Source: Actinomycetota bacterium
GTDB lineage: Bacteria; Actinomycetota; Actinomycetes; Nanopelagicales; Nanopelagicaceae
DNA: 50,501 nt
Direction: 5' to 3'
NCBI GenBank assembly: GCA_009699375.1
Contig: WLOF01000002.1
Location: forward strand, 1 to 50,501
The position numbers were made by a program, and so were the translations under genes. Of this stretch, positions 1 through 9,972 are shown piece by piece (within the stretch, counting starts at the first letter, position 1; every line of letters starts with the position of its first letter). The notes below the pieces were generated by a model. That model was not told the origin of the DNA and did not search any database. It saw nothing but the letters and a program-made list of their open reading frames with translations.

Positions 1-477
1 GGTGCGCAAGGCCGTCTTGAAAGAATTGACGTGGGGCAGAACTTTTTAACTTTTGTGGATTATGCACATACGCCGGATGCAGTGAGTCGAGTATTGGAAA
101 CTTGTCGTGCCATGACTCAAGGAAAAGTAATTGGCGTACTTGGCTGTGGCGGAGATAGAGACCCGTCCAAGCGCCCTCTTATGGGTAAGGCGCTTGTAGA
201 GGGGAGCGATATCGCGATATTCACGAGCGATAATCCTCGTTCGGAAAATCCTGAAACAATCTTGCTTCAGATGGTTGGAAGCTTGAAGATTGCTCCGCCG
301 CATACAGTAATTTCAGATAGGCGTGGCGCTATTTCTCAGGCAATTGATTTTGCGTCGGGCGGTGATGTCGTAGTTGTCATGGGGAAAGGCCACGAAACTG
401 GACAAGAAATTTCTGGAGTTGTGCTCCCATTTGATGATCGCTTAATCCTCGCCTCAGCGATTGAGGGGAAAGCATGA
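1..477 (+). CDS. murE: MurE, UDP-MurNAc-tripeptide synthetase, C-terminal part
   Basis: The gene is cut by the left edge; 158 C-terminal residues are present, reading in frame from base 1. MurE is the cytoplasmic ligase that adds the third amino acid to UDP-MurNAc-L-Ala-D-Glu. The visible part starts with the linker GRLERIDVGQ, followed by DYAHTPDA and a GCGGDRDPSKRP segment typical of the C-terminal domain. A DNPR motif at nt 229-240 is the signature of meso-diaminopimelate-adding enzymes, so a DAP-type peptidoglycan is expected. The stop overlaps the murF start (ATGA at 474-477), indicating translational coupling. Confidence 0.95.
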   Translation, partial: GAQGRLERIDVGQNFLTFVDYAHTPDAVSRVLETCRAMTQGKVIGVLGCGGDRDPSKRPLMGKALVEGSDIAIFTSDNPRSENPETILLQMVGSLKIAPPHTVISDRRGAISQAIDFASGGDVVVVMGKGHETGQEISGVVLPFDDRLILASAIEGKA

Positions 478-1859
478 TTGACCTTACTGCCGGAGAGATT
501 TCCACAATCGTTGAGGGAACGCTACATGGCGACCCCGCGATACGTATTACTGAACCTGCGGTATTTGATTCACGACTTGCAACTCAAGGATCTCTTTTCA
601 TTGCGCTCAAAGGCGACATTAGAGACGGACATGATTTTGCTAAAGATGCACTGTCTAAGGGAGCTAATTTAGTTTTAGCATCACAGTTGATAGATGGACC
701 TTGTGTGGTTGTGTCTGACGTTCGAATTGCAATCGGAAAACTTGCTCAACATGTCCGTCAAGCGCTTCCTCATTTGACGGTTATTGGAATTACTGGCTCA
801 CAAGGGAAAACCACCTCGAAAGACTTACTCTCCTGGGTTCTTAGCATGAATGGCCAAACCGTATCGGCAGAAGGTTCTTTCAATAATGAACTTGGCGTTC
901 CTTTAACCCTTCTCCGTTGCACGCCCCAGACTCGTTATTGTGTTTTGGAAATGGGCGCACGCCATAAAGGAGATATCGCTCAACTTTGTGAAATTGCTTC
1001 TCCAGATATTGGAGTAGTTTTGAAAGTTGGAAACGCACATGTTGGGGAGTTCGGTTCACGAGAAATTATCGCTAAAACGAAAGCAGAGTTAATAAACTCC
1101 CTACCCGAAACTGGGACTGCAATACTGGGACTTTATGATGAATACACCCCTTTGATGGCAAAAGGACGTACTTTAAGAACGCTGACATTCGGTGAAACAC
1201 ATGACGCTGATGTTCGAGCAACTGATGTTGATATTCGAGAAGGACGTGCACATTTTGACTTGGTGACACCCCAAGGAAGATCTGCAGTGGGATTGAGATT
1301 AATTGGAACGCACCAAATCTCTAACGCGCTAGCGGTTGCTTCTGTGGCAACCGCTTTGGAAATTCCTTTAGACGTTATTGCTGTTGGCCTTTCCACTGCA
1401 GACGTGGTGAGTAAGTGGAGAATGGAACTTCATGAACTAGACGGTGTACTTCTCATTAATGATGCCTATAACGCAAATCCAGATTCCACAGCAGCGGCAC
1501 TTCGCTCGCTTGCTCTTTTTGCGCAAGAGCGCGGTGGTCAATCATGGGCATTCTTGGGGAAAATGCACGAACTCGGGGAAGAATCAGCGAGAGATCATGC
1601 AAACATTGGAACTCTTGCCCAATCACTCGGTATTGATCATCTAGTCGCGGTCGGAGCACATGAATATGGAGCGGATGTCATGCCTGAATCTGCAATGCGC
1701 GTGCACCTATGCTCAGACCAGCTACAGGCTCAAGAATTTGTTCAACACATTCAGGAAGGCGACGTGCTTCTCTTCAAAGCTTCAAGAGCCGAAAAATTCG
1801 AAGAACTCGTTAAAAGCGTAGAACAATTGTGGAGTGAAAAGTTAGGGGATGAAGCATGA
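474..1859 (+). CDS. murF: MurF, UDP-MurNAc-tripeptide:D-Ala-D-Ala ligase
   Basis: At 461 aa this is normal length for MurF, which attaches D-Ala-D-Ala to the UDP-MurNAc-tripeptide in the cytoplasm using ATP. The Mur-ligase P-loop [11 protein letters not shown] is at residues 105-115, a little unusual in having SQ where SSGK or TNGK is common. [11 protein letters not shown] block typical of MurF lies in the C-terminal half. The ATG overlaps the murE stop and the stop overlaps the mraY ATG, so it is embedded in a coupled operon. The D-Ala-D-Ala ligase (ddl) that feeds it is not in this window. Confidence 0.96.
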   Translation: MIDLTAGEISTIVEGTLHGDPAIRITEPAVFDSRLATQGSLFIALKGDIRDGHDFAKDALSKGANLVLASQLIDGPCVVVSDVRIAIGKLAQHVRQALPHLTVIGITGSQGKTTSKDLLSWVLSMNGQTVSAEGSFNNELGVPLTLLRCTPQTRYCVLEMGARHKGDIAQLCEIASPDIGVVLKVGNAHVGEFGSREIIAKTKAELINSLPETGTAILGLYDEYTPLMAKGRTLRTLTFGETHDADVRATDVDIREGRAHFDLVTPQGRSAVGLRLIGTHQISNALAVASVATALEIPLDVIAVGLSTADVVSKWRMELHELDGVLLINDAYNANPDSTAAALRSLALFAQERGGQSWAFLGKMHELGEESARDHANIGTLAQSLGIDHLVAVGAHEYGADVMPESAMRVHLCSDQLQAQEFVQHIQEGDVLLFKASRAEKFEELVKSVEQLWSEKLGDEA

Positions 1860-2914
1860 GAGAAATCCTTCTCGCAGGGGGCGTGGCACTTTTCGTCAGC
1901 CTATTCGGAACTCCAATCCTTATTCGATTCCTCGCAAAGCGCGGTTATGGACAAATAATTCGCGATGATGGACCGAAGAGTCACCACACAAAAAGAGGAA
2001 CGCCCACGATGGGTGGGTTAGTTATAATTTTTGCAGTCGTATGTGGGTATTTTCTCTCTCATGCCTTGACGCGCGTAGATGTAAGCGCATCAGCTATTTT
2101 AGTAATCGGCCTAGTTTGCTCACTTGGATTTGTTGGATTTTTAGACGATTGGCTAAAAGTTTCACGGCAACAATCATTGGGTCTTACTGGCATACAAAAA
2201 ATCTTAGGCCAAGGTGTACTCGCAGCAGGTTTTGCTGTCATGGGGATTCGATTTACAGATCATGATGGATATACGCCAGTTTCACTTTATCTTTCTACAG
2301 TCCGAGATACTTCACTCAAACTTGGCGCAGTAGTGGTTGTCCTCTGGATAGTGTTTATGGTTATTGGAACGAGTAACGCAGTTAATCTCACGGACGGTCT
2401 AGACGGATTAGCAACTGGTGCTTCAGTCATGACTTTTTTGGCATTTATTTTGATTGGCGTATGGGAGTTTGGCCAAGGATGCGCAGTTGCCCCAGGCCTC
2501 AATTGTTACGCAGTGCGAGATCCACTTGATCTAGCAGTACTTGCTGCAGCATTTGCTGGTTCTTGTACGGGATTCCTTTGGTGGAACGCATCACCGGCAA
2601 AGATTTTTATGGGAGATACAGGATCGCTTGCATTGGGCGGTGCACTTGCAGGCCTAGCAGCAACTTTACGAACAGAACTATTGTTGGTCCCACTTGGGGG
2701 ACTATTTGTCATCATCACATTGTCAGTAATCATCCAACGTCTATATTTCAAAATGTCAGGTGGCAAGCGCGTATTCAAAATGGCCCCATTGCAACACCAT
2801 TTTGAATTGCTTGGCTGGGGTGAAGTTACAATTGTTTTGCGATTTTGGATAATTGCTGGGCTGTCTGTGGCCGTTGGTCTTGGATTGTTCTATGCACAAT
2901 GGGTGGCGAAATAA
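1856..2914 (+). CDS. mraY: MraY, phospho-MurNAc-pentapeptide transferase
   Basis: This 352-aa polytopic membrane enzyme transfers phospho-MurNAc-pentapeptide to undecaprenyl phosphate, making lipid I. Family hallmarks are visible: [18 protein letters not shown] near residues 37-54, the Asp pair in FLDDW at 97-98, [11 protein letters not shown] around 174-184, FMGDTGS, and the cytoplasmic PLQHHFE histidine motif near the C-terminus. About ten hydrophobic segments are seen. It is coupled to murF by ATGA and followed after 2 bp by the likely GTG of murD. Confidence 0.97.
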   Translation: MREILLAGGVALFVSLFGTPILIRFLAKRGYGQIIRDDGPKSHHTKRGTPTMGGLVIIFAVVCGYFLSHALTRVDVSASAILVIGLVCSLGFVGFLDDWLKVSRQQSLGLTGIQKILGQGVLAAGFAVMGIRFTDHDGYTPVSLYLSTVRDTSLKLGAVVVVLWIVFMVIGTSNAVNLTDGLDGLATGASVMTFLAFILIGVWEFGQGCAVAPGLNCYAVRDPLDLAVLAAAFAGSCTGFLWWNASPAKIFMGDTGSLALGGALAGLAATLRTELLLVPLGGLFVIITLSVIIQRLYFKMSGGKRVFKMAPLQHHFELLGWGEVTIVLRFWIIAGLSVAVGLGLFYAQWVAK

Positions 2915-2916
2915 TT

Positions 2917-4287
2917 GTGAAAATAAGCGAACTTCTTGGCTCGAAAGTACTTGTCATTGGTGCTGGAGTTACAGGAAAAGCTGTCGCTAGAGAATTAGAG
3001 AAGTTTGGTGCGGCCGTGACTGTCACTGATGAAAATCTGTCTTCGAGTGCGGGTGACTCCATTTCTACAGACGAAGCGCTCACTCAACAATGGAGCTTTG
3101 CCGTTGTATCTCCTGGTTGGCGAATCGATCATCCGTTTCTTGAAAAAATGCGCAAAAAAGGTCTCCGATTAATGAGTGAAGTAGATCTAGCGTGGGATTT
3201 GAAATGTGAGATCCGTCCTTCTCAAAAATGGATTGGAATCACTGGAACGAATGGAAAAACTACAACAGTTGAATTGGCATCGGCCATGCTCAAAGCTGGT
3301 GGCTTAAAGGTGACCGCGTGCGGCAATGTTGGAGATACCGTCATTGAGGCAGTGTGTAGTGGGCTTTCTTTCGATTGGTTAGTTGTTGAACTTTCGTCGT
3401 TCCAATTGGAATGGAGCCAAACGCCACATTTCCATTCAGTTGCAATTCTCAATGTCGCAGATGACCATACGGACTGGCACGGAAACTTTAAGAATTATAT
3501 GTCTGCTAAATTAAAAATATTGGATCGTGCTGATGAGGCTATTGTGAACGCTGATGACGGGGGATTGGTCGTTGCCACACAGTCTTGGCACGGGAAGAAA
3601 ACATATTTCACTTTGAATTCTCCAAAACCCGGCGAGTTAGGTTTAGTGGAGAATCTGTTGATTGATAGAGCATTTGTAGCAGATGCAGAAGAAGCAAGTG
3701 TTATCGCCGAACTTTTAGATGTATCTCCAAGCGCTCCACATAGCGTTTCCAATACTTTTGCTGCCGCTGGATTAGCGCTCAGTGCGGGAGTCTCACATGA
3801 CGATATTCGAACAGCTGTTAAAAATTTTTCCCCAGGTAGGCATCGAATTGAAACCGTTTTGGAAAGTGACGGAATTACTTGGATAGATGATTCAAAAGCT
3901 ACAAATCCCCATGCGGCGCAGGCATCGCTCATGTCGCAAACTTCAGTGGTGTGGATTGCTGGTGGCCTTGCTAAAGGCGCGAATATGTCAGAACTCGTAG
4001 CAAAAACGAAAAACCGCATCAAAGTTGCAATCTTGATTGGAACAGATAGGGAAATGATTGCAAAAGAACTCATGGAGCAAGGACCGGAAATTAAGATTAT
4101 TCGAGTGGATGGGACTCAAACTGATTCTTTAATGGAGAGAGTCGTCAAAATTGCACAAGTCGAAGCAAAATCTGGAGATTGTGTATTGCTAGCCCCTGCC
4201 TGCGCATCCATGGATCAATTCATCTCATATGCAGACCGCGGCGATCAATTTGTCCAAGCTGTTCGGTCGTTAGTTGGACAATCGTGA
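2917..4287 (+). CDS. murD: MurD, UDP-MurNAc-L-Ala:D-Glu ligase
   Basis: MurD adds D-glutamate to UDP-MurNAc-L-alanine. With the GTG at 2917 the protein is 456 aa and begins VKISELLGSKVLVIGAG, placing the N-terminal nucleotide-like fold at the very start. Upstream in-frame ATGs (2845, 2899) would overlap the mraY C-terminus and add a non-conserved extension, so they were rejected. The P-loop GITGTNGKTTT is at about residues 107-117, and a DDSKATNPHAA block follows in the C-terminal half. The stop TGA overlaps the GTG of ftsW. Confidence 0.95.
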   Translation: MKISELLGSKVLVIGAGVTGKAVARELEKFGAAVTVTDENLSSSAGDSISTDEALTQQWSFAVVSPGWRIDHPFLEKMRKKGLRLMSEVDLAWDLKCEIRPSQKWIGITGTNGKTTTVELASAMLKAGGLKVTACGNVGDTVIEAVCSGLSFDWLVVELSSFQLEWSQTPHFHSVAILNVADDHTDWHGNFKNYMSAKLKILDRADEAIVNADDGGLVVATQSWHGKKTYFTLNSPKPGELGLVENLLIDRAFVADAEEASVIAELLDVSPSAPHSVSNTFAAAGLALSAGVSHDDIRTAVKNFSPGRHRIETVLESDGITWIDDSKATNPHAAQASLMSQTSVVWIAGGLAKGANMSELVAKTKNRIKVAILIGTDREMIAKELMEQGPEIKIIRVDGTQTDSLMERVVKIAQVEAKSGDCVLLAPACASMDQFISYADRGDQFVQAVRSLVGQS

Positions 4288-5435
4288 GAACTCAAAATTT
4301 TCTTTCTAAACCGATTAGTTCCTATTATCTCTTGCTAGTTAGTACTGTCTCGTTAACCAGTTTGGGTCTAGTAATGGTTCTTTCGGCTTCCTCTATACAT
4401 TCCTTGGAAGCGAATGGTTCTTCATTTGCGATTGTTGCGCGTCAGTTGGTTTTTTTGATTTTGGCATTACCAGTAGGTTATGTCGCATCTCGCTTACCTT
4501 TAGAGCGGTGGCTTTCTATCTCACGATATTCACTCATCGGTTCCGCTTTGGTTCTCATGATTGTTCAGATTCCAGGAATTGGACATTCCGTCGGTGGAAA
4601 TCGAAATTGGGTTGGTTACGGCCCAGTCGTTATTCAACCCAGTGAGTTTGTGAAATTTTTTCTCGTACTTTGGGCTGGATATATGTTGTCACGCTACGAA
4701 TCCAAAGGGACGGGTTCAGGCAACGTAATAAAACTTCTTTTGCCAGCGTTCTTGGCGATCATGCTCTTGATTTTGCTTGGTAGGGATTTAGGGACTGCAG
4801 CGGTATTCGGAGCGATTTTAGTTGGATTACTTTTTGTTTCAGGAATTAAACTCCGATTATTGGGAATCACTTCTATTATCGGGGTCAGTGCAATTGTTGG
4901 CATGATCATTACAGTTCCTCAAAGAATGAGTCGGTTACTTGCTGTGCTTAAGCCATTTTCTCCCGAGTATTACAAATTGGCGGGGTGGCAACCTGCACAC
5001 AGCATTATGGGATTAGCAAGTGGTGGGCTTTACGGCGTAGGCCTTGGCGCTAGTCGGCAAAAATGGGGCAACCTTGCAGAAGCGCATACCGATTTTATTT
5101 TTTCTGTCATCGGGGAAGAACTGGGATTGCTCGGAACTTTGGCAGTTCTTTTGCTTTTATCTGCGTTAATTTATTCCATATTTAAGATTGCTATTCGAGC
5201 ACAAGATCCGATGACACGTTATGTGTGTGCTGGAATTGGTTGCTGGATTTTGATCCAAACGGTTATGAACATTGGTTCCGCTACAAGTGTTCTTCCCGTG
5301 GTTGGCGTAACACTGCCCCTCGTCTCTTACGGTGGTTCGTCACTTTTCGCTACGATTTTGGCGTTAGGTTTTGTTTTAGGTGCAGCGAGAAGAGATCCAG
5401 CGATAAGTGAAGTTCTGAAAAGTGGCCGCTCATGA
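4284..5435 (+). CDS. ftsW: FtsW, SEDS-family septal glycosyltransferase
   Basis: This is a SEDS polymerase that, with its partner class B PBP, makes septal peptidoglycan from lipid II. The GTG at 4284 overlaps the murD stop as GTGA and gives 383 aa; the longer open frame from 4179 would run inside murD and was rejected. The SEDS hallmarks GGNRNWV and IQPSEFVK lie in the middle of the protein, and PLVSYGGSSL near the C-terminus. About ten membrane segments are present. RodA is the close paralogue, but the mur/fts position favours FtsW. Confidence 0.93.
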   Translation: MRTQNFLSKPISSYYLLLVSTVSLTSLGLVMVLSASSIHSLEANGSSFAIVARQLVFLILALPVGYVASRLPLERWLSISRYSLIGSALVLMIVQIPGIGHSVGGNRNWVGYGPVVIQPSEFVKFFLVLWAGYMLSRYESKGTGSGNVIKLLLPAFLAIMLLILLGRDLGTAAVFGAILVGLLFVSGIKLRLLGITSIIGVSAIVGMIITVPQRMSRLLAVLKPFSPEYYKLAGWQPAHSIMGLASGGLYGVGLGASRQKWGNLAEAHTDFIFSVIGEELGLLGTLAVLLLLSALIYSIFKIAIRAQDPMTRYVCAGIGCWILIQTVMNIGSATSVLPVVGVTLPLVSYGGSSLFATILALGFVLGAARRDPAISEVLKSGRS

Positions 5436-6523
5436 GCCCAAGAAAAATAGTTTTTGCCGCAGGTGGAACCGCTGGACACATTGAACCCGCCCTAGCTGTT
5501 GCTAAAGAGTGGAGACGTCGTTTCCCTTCGGATGAGTGCATATTCATGGGAACGCCAGAAGGATTAGAGAATTCACTTGTTCCGGAATCTGGTTTTGCGC
5601 TGGAAAATGTTTCTAAAGTTCCTATGCCTCGCCGATTAGATTCACATGTATTCCGATTTCCTTTGCGCATGTGGAATTCTGTGCAACAAGCAGAAGCCAT
5701 AGTTAATCGAGCATCACTCGTTGTAGGTTTTGGAGGTTACGTTTCGGCATCCGCATACATGGCAGCTAAAAAGTTACGTATTCCATTGGTAATTCACGAT
5801 GCAAATGCGAAAATAGGTTGGGCCAATCGCCTTGGTTCTTATTTCACAGAAAACTTAGCAGTTTCACGCCCCGTCCAAACTTCTAGATTTTCTCGTGCAA
5901 CGGTTACGGGGACTCCTTTACGTCAAGATGTCCATGAGGCTTTAACACTTGCCTCATCGGATTGGAGCAGCGCACGCGCAGCAGCAAAAAAATCGATGGG
6001 ATGGGATTTATCTGTACCGTCAATTTTGATTCTCGGAGGATCTCAAGGCTCGATGTGGTTAAACAACGAGATTGCTTCAGTGCTACCCGCGCTGCAAGCC
6101 ATGAATGTTTCGATACTGCATGCTGTAGGAAACAAGAATGTCGTCCCGTTGAATTCAGGTAATTATCGAGCAACGCCCTACATCACCGATATGGCAACTG
6201 CATATTTGGCAGCAGATTTAGTGATTTCCCGAAGCGGAGCAATTACATGTTCCGAACTTGAAGCACTCGGACGATTTTCCTTATTCATTCCGTTACCTTT
6301 CGGAAACGGTGAGCAAGCGCTCAATGCTCAAAATTTAGTGAACGCAGAGCGCGCTGTCATAGTGACACAGAAAACCTTTTCAGGAAGTTGGTTAATTTCT
6401 CACTTGCCTGCGCTTGTAATCCAAGCGTTGAACACTCCACTCAATGGACTTGTCGACGATCGGGATGCTGCACGTAAAATTGCGAACATGATGGAAAGCG
6501 TCATGAAGAGGGAGGGGATGTGA
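5432..6523 (+). CDS. murG: MurG, lipid II synthase (GlcNAc transferase)
   Basis: MurG transfers GlcNAc from UDP-GlcNAc to lipid I at the inner face of the membrane, making lipid II. The protein is 363 aa, the usual length. The N-terminal glycine-rich loop GGTAGHIEPALAVA begins at residue 11, and the second Rossmann domain starts with ILGGSQGS. The C-terminal half carries SRSGAITCSE and the PFGNGEQALNA donor-binding stretch. The ATG overlaps the ftsW stop; a GGAGGGG run at the 3' end serves as ribosome binding site for murC. Confidence 0.96.
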   Translation: MSPRKIVFAAGGTAGHIEPALAVAKEWRRRFPSDECIFMGTPEGLENSLVPESGFALENVSKVPMPRRLDSHVFRFPLRMWNSVQQAEAIVNRASLVVGFGGYVSASAYMAAKKLRIPLVIHDANAKIGWANRLGSYFTENLAVSRPVQTSRFSRATVTGTPLRQDVHEALTLASSDWSSARAAAKKSMGWDLSVPSILILGGSQGSMWLNNEIASVLPALQAMNVSILHAVGNKNVVPLNSGNYRATPYITDMATAYLAADLVISRSGAITCSELEALGRFSLFIPLPFGNGEQALNAQNLVNAERAVIVTQKTFSGSWLISHLPALVIQALNTPLNGLVDDRDAARKIANMMESVMKREGM

Positions 6524-7908
6524 GAATTTCCCTTTCTGATTTTTTTGGAAAACGAGTGCATTTTGTCGGTATCGGTGGAACTGGAATGAGCGGTCTTGCT
6601 CGCATTATGTCTACATATTCCATCGAAGTAAGTGGTTCGGATATGAAAGAGTCTTCTGTTCTTACTGGGCTGAGAGCCATTGGGGCAAAAGTTTCTAGTA
6701 ACCATGACAGTAAAAACGCGGACGGCGCAGATTTCCTCGTTTTCTCCAGTGCAATTTCTGACTCAAATCCTGAAATGAAGCGAGCTAGAGAGCTAAAAAT
6801 CCCAATTCTTTCTCGTGCACAAGCACTCAGTGCTTTGATGTCAGAGTCAACGGCAGTGGCTGTAGCTGGAACACACGGTAAGACCACTACGACATCAATG
6901 TTGACGGTAGCGGTGCAAAGCTGTGGCGAAGATCCATCGTTTGCAATCGGTGGGACTTTGAGCGCTTCGGGCTCAAACGCACATAGAGGTACTGGTGATT
7001 TTTTTATTGCCGAAGCAGATGAATCCGATGGATCTTTTGTCGAATATCAACCATACGGTGCAGTGATAACAAACATTGAACATGACCATGTTGACTACTT
7101 CAAGACCCCAGAATCCGTGATGGAAGCGTTCGAATCTTTTGTTGGAACAATTGCGTCTGACGGATTCCTTGTTTACTGCGCGGATGACGCGGGTTCACAA
7201 GCCTTAGGGAGTTCTGTCAAAAACATTCGAAAGATTTCCTATGGGACGCATGCAGATTCTGATTTGAGGATTGATTCGATAGAGCTATTGCCTCAAGGTT
7301 CTAAAGCTCGAGCGTTGTGGAATGGAAAATCTATAGGAACATTAGATTTGCAAGTGCCGGGCCATCACAACATACTCAACGCAAGCGCTGCCCTTGCCGG
7401 GGGATTAGCGCTGGGCTTACCTAGTTCGCAATTGATTGCCGGGCTTGCCACGTTTCGAGGTACTGGACGCAGGTTTGAATTGAAAGGGCAAGTGCAAGGA
7501 ATCAGAGTTATAGATGATTATGGGCACCATCCAACTGAAATTCGAGTAACTCTCGCGACAGCTAAACGTTACGCAACCGATGGACGAGTGCTTGTCGTTT
7601 TTCAACCCCATAGATATTCCAGGACGCAAGCTTTTATTCCGGAATTTGCAGAAGCACTCGATATTGCTGATCAAGCTTGGGTTCTTGAAGTGTATGGCGC
7701 GAGTGAAGAACCTATTGCTGGAGTAAGCGCAGAATCAATTACTAAACGTATGAACCACGGAGTATTTGAGCCGAACTTTTTGACTGCGACTGAGGCAGTT
7801 GTGGCGTATGCGCGACCAGGTGACGTCATTCTCACTTTAGGCGCTGGCGATGTTAGTTCCTTAGCTCCAATTATTGTGGAAGCGTTGGCAAAAAAATTTC
7901 CGCAGTAA
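6520..7908 (+). CDS. murC: MurC, UDP-MurNAc:L-Ala ligase
   Basis: MurC attaches L-alanine to UDP-MurNAc, the first peptide-stem step. It is 462 aa and starts at a GTG overlapping the murG stop (GTGA), preceded by a purine-rich GGAGGGG. The N-terminal domain contains HFVGIGGTGMSG, the ATP P-loop AGTHGKTTTT lies at about 116-125, and EADESDGS and YGHHPTEI motifs follow. No ddl is present between murC and ftsQ, unlike in many other phyla. Confidence 0.97.
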   Translation: MRISLSDFFGKRVHFVGIGGTGMSGLARIMSTYSIEVSGSDMKESSVLTGLRAIGAKVSSNHDSKNADGADFLVFSSAISDSNPEMKRARELKIPILSRAQALSALMSESTAVAVAGTHGKTTTTSMLTVAVQSCGEDPSFAIGGTLSASGSNAHRGTGDFFIAEADESDGSFVEYQPYGAVITNIEHDHVDYFKTPESVMEAFESFVGTIASDGFLVYCADDAGSQALGSSVKNIRKISYGTHADSDLRIDSIELLPQGSKARALWNGKSIGTLDLQVPGHHNILNASAALAGGLALGLPSSQLIAGLATFRGTGRRFELKGQVQGIRVIDDYGHHPTEIRVTLATAKRYATDGRVLVVFQPHRYSRTQAFIPEFAEALDIADQAWVLEVYGASEEPIAGVSAESITKRMNHGVFEPNFLTATEAVVAYARPGDVILTLGAGDVSSLAPIIVEALAKKFPQ

Positions 7909-7946
7909 TAGCCCCACGAAGAAAGCGCAGGTCTCACAAGTCACTA

Positions 7947-8606
7947 TTGCGTCTTCTTGTTGCCGCCATAGTTCTCGGTTGCCTTGCCTACGTTCTCGGA
8001 TGGTCATCGTTATTAACTGTTCAGGATGTGAAAGTTTTTGGAGCCCCAAATGAAAAGAGCGCAATAGCACTCAAGGTCCAATCTTCAATTGTGAGCGGTC
8101 AAAAGCTTGCGCGGTTAGAACCTAGAGTCATTACGCAGAAATTACAAAAAATTGATTGGATCGAGAATGTAAAAGTGAGTCGAAATTGGATTAATAGAAA
8201 AGTGGAGATTCGCATCACTGCTAGATTACCTATTGCATCATTAGGCAGTCGTTTCATCGACATCAACGGCAAGATTTTCTCACTCGAATCTGCACCATCA
8301 CGGACACTTCCGGTCTTAAAATCATCCACGCCCGAGGCTGCGAAATTTGCTATTTCTTTATTGGTGGCCCTTCCAAGCGAGATTCGAAGTGAACTTCGAG
8401 GGCTTGAAGCACTTAATCAAAATTCTGCCACGTTAATTCTGCATAATTCGCGAACCGGAAGACCTAGAACATTTGCAGTGATTTGGGGAGATGAAAATTC
8501 CATGGACTTTAAGGTTAAAGTCTATAAAGCACTCATTGCCCTTCCGGAAAATAGGAATATTTCTGAGATTGATCTCTCGGCACCTCATGCACCGATTGTG
8601 AAGTAG
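7947..8606 (+). CDS. ftsQ: FtsQ/DivIB-like cell-division protein
   Basis: This is a bitopic divisome protein with one membrane segment (LLVAAIVLGCLAYVLGW) followed by a POTRA-like region (LTVQDVKVFG and onward) and the FtsQ/DivIB beta domain. The only canonical start giving this frame is TTG at 7947, yielding 219 aa, but it leaves almost no cytoplasmic tail. The frame is open back to a stop at 7854, and codons 7911-7946 encode the very basic APRRKRRSHKSL, just what is expected before a membrane anchor. Upstream in-frame candidates are only ATA (7908) or ATT (7896), so the true 5' end is uncertain. Position between murC and ftsZ supports the name. Confidence 0.87.
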   Translation: MRLLVAAIVLGCLAYVLGWSSLLTVQDVKVFGAPNEKSAIALKVQSSIVSGQKLARLEPRVITQKLQKIDWIENVKVSRNWINRKVEIRITARLPIASLGSRFIDINGKIFSLESAPSRTLPVLKSSTPEAAKFAISLLVALPSEIRSELRGLEALNQNSATLILHNSRTGRPRTFAVIWGDENSMDFKVKVYKALIALPENRNISEIDLSAPHAPIVK

Positions 8607-8737
8607 TCGAACCTTCGTTGTAAAAAGCAATTAACTCAATCATTTTCACGAAATACTTCACTACGTGCGCGCTTTTTATTGCTTTTCTCGGGGAAAATCT
8701 TTAAAGAATGAGTTGAGGTATCTCTTCGTGTCGGTGT

Positions 8738-8766
8738 TTGATTCGCTTTCTCACCCCCTCTACGGT
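8738..8766 (+). promoter_or_regulatory. Candidate ftsZ promoter
   Basis: TTGATT at 8738-8743, a 17-nt spacer and TACGGT at 8761-8766 resemble sigma-70-type -35 and -10 boxes inside the 227-bp gap between ftsQ and ftsZ. This would leave a leader of about 60 nt. It rests on motif matching only. Confidence 0.35.
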
Positions 8767-8820
8767 CGCCACACACAGAGAATGAACGCTAAATCTCAAC
8801 TTGAGGGTTGGTAGTTCTTG

Positions 8821-8826
8821 AGGAGG
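8821..8826 (+). promoter_or_regulatory. Strong ribosome binding site of ftsZ
   Basis: AGGAGG lies 7 nt before the GTG at 8834 and fixes the ftsZ start. It is one of the best Shine-Dalgarno sequences in the window, fitting high FtsZ expression. Confidence 0.85.
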
Positions 8827-8833
8827 ATACACA

Positions 8834-9967
8834 GTGGCTTCACCGCAAAATTATTTGGCAGTCATCAAAGTTGTTGGAGTTGGTGGCGGTGGAGTTAATG
8901 CTGTAAACCGAATGATTGACGTCGGACTCAAAGGCGTTGAGTTCATTGCAGTCAATACCGATGCACAACATTTATTGATGAGTGATGCTGATGTGAAGTT
9001 AGATATTGGTCGTAAATCAACGCGAGGACTTGGTGCTGGTGCATCACCTGCGCGGGGACGCGAAGCTGTGCTCGATCATGTAGATGAAATTGAAGAAATT
9101 TTACGTGGCGCAGATATGGTTTTTGTTACTGCAGGCGAAGGTGGCGGAACAGGAACTGGCGCAGCTCCGATCATTGCAAAGATTGCTCGTGAATTGGGCG
9201 CACTCACTATTGGTGTTGTTACCAGACCATTTTCTCATGAAGGAAAAATCCGTACCAAGCAAGCTGAAGAAGGTATAGAAGAATTACGCGCCCATGTTGA
9301 CACTCTGATTGTTATTCCTAACGATCGACTATTGGCAATCTCGGATCACTCAATAACATTAGTAGAAGCGTTCAAGAGCGCAGATCAAGTTTTGCTTTCT
9401 GGAGTACAAGGCATCACCGAAATTATTACCCAACCGGGCTTAATCAACCTTGACTTTGCTGATGTTAAGAGTGTGATGACCGATGCTGGATCAGCACTTA
9501 TGGGAATTGGATCTGCTCGTGGTGAAAATCGTGCCTTGCGTGCAGCTGAATTAGCAATTTCATCTCCATTGCTTGAGGCCTCAATAGATGGCGCAATGGG
9601 TGTTCTGCTTTCAATTGCTGGCGGATCAGATCTTGGTTTGTTTGAAATAAATGAAGCGTGCGAATTAGTTCAAGCTGCTGCGCACCCAGAAGCCAATCTG
9701 ATTTTTGGAACCACTATTGATGATGCCCTGGGTGATGAAGTTCGCATCACTGTTATTGCCGCAGGATTTGAAGGTGGTTCACCGAAGAAAGTTTCGATGC
9801 CGGTAATTGATAAGGCAACTTTGGGGGGACAAGCCGACCCCATTGCAACAAATGATCCATTGGCTGTCGCCCTCGAATTACCCGATGAATCGTATTCGCG
9901 TAAGCGCGTGACATTTGAAGAACTCGTTTCCGAGGACGAAATTGATGTCCCTGACTTCATGAAGTAA
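8834..9967 (+). CDS. ftsZ: FtsZ, tubulin-like division GTPase
   Basis: FtsZ polymerises into the Z-ring. The 377-aa protein starts at a GTG with a strong AGGAGG upstream. The N-terminal [13 protein letters not shown] and the tubulin signature GGGTGTG at residues 103-109 form the GTP site, and NPxDR-like IPNDRLL and the T7-loop region follow. A variable linker leads to the C-terminal peptide ending IDVPDFMK, the docking site for partners such as SepF, whose gene lies downstream. The N-terminal extension before the core is very short. Confidence 0.98.
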   Translation: MASPQNYLAVIKVVGVGGGGVNAVNRMIDVGLKGVEFIAVNTDAQHLLMSDADVKLDIGRKSTRGLGAGASPARGREAVLDHVDEIEEILRGADMVFVTAGEGGGTGTGAAPIIAKIARELGALTIGVVTRPFSHEGKIRTKQAEEGIEELRAHVDTLIVIPNDRLLAISDHSITLVEAFKSADQVLLSGVQGITEIITQPGLINLDFADVKSVMTDAGSALMGIGSARGENRALRAAELAISSPLLEASIDGAMGVLLSIAGGSDLGLFEINEACELVQAAAHPEANLIFGTTIDDALGDEVRITVIAAGFEGGSPKKVSMPVIDKATLGGQADPIATNDPLAVALELPDESYSRKRVTFEELVSEDEIDVPDFMK

Positions 9968-9972
9968 GAATT

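Noticed and set aside
3495-4073. 192-codon open frame on the minus strand within murD
   Set aside because: Murd motifs on the plus strand are continuous, and the antisense product shows no recognisable domain; codon-bias shadow.
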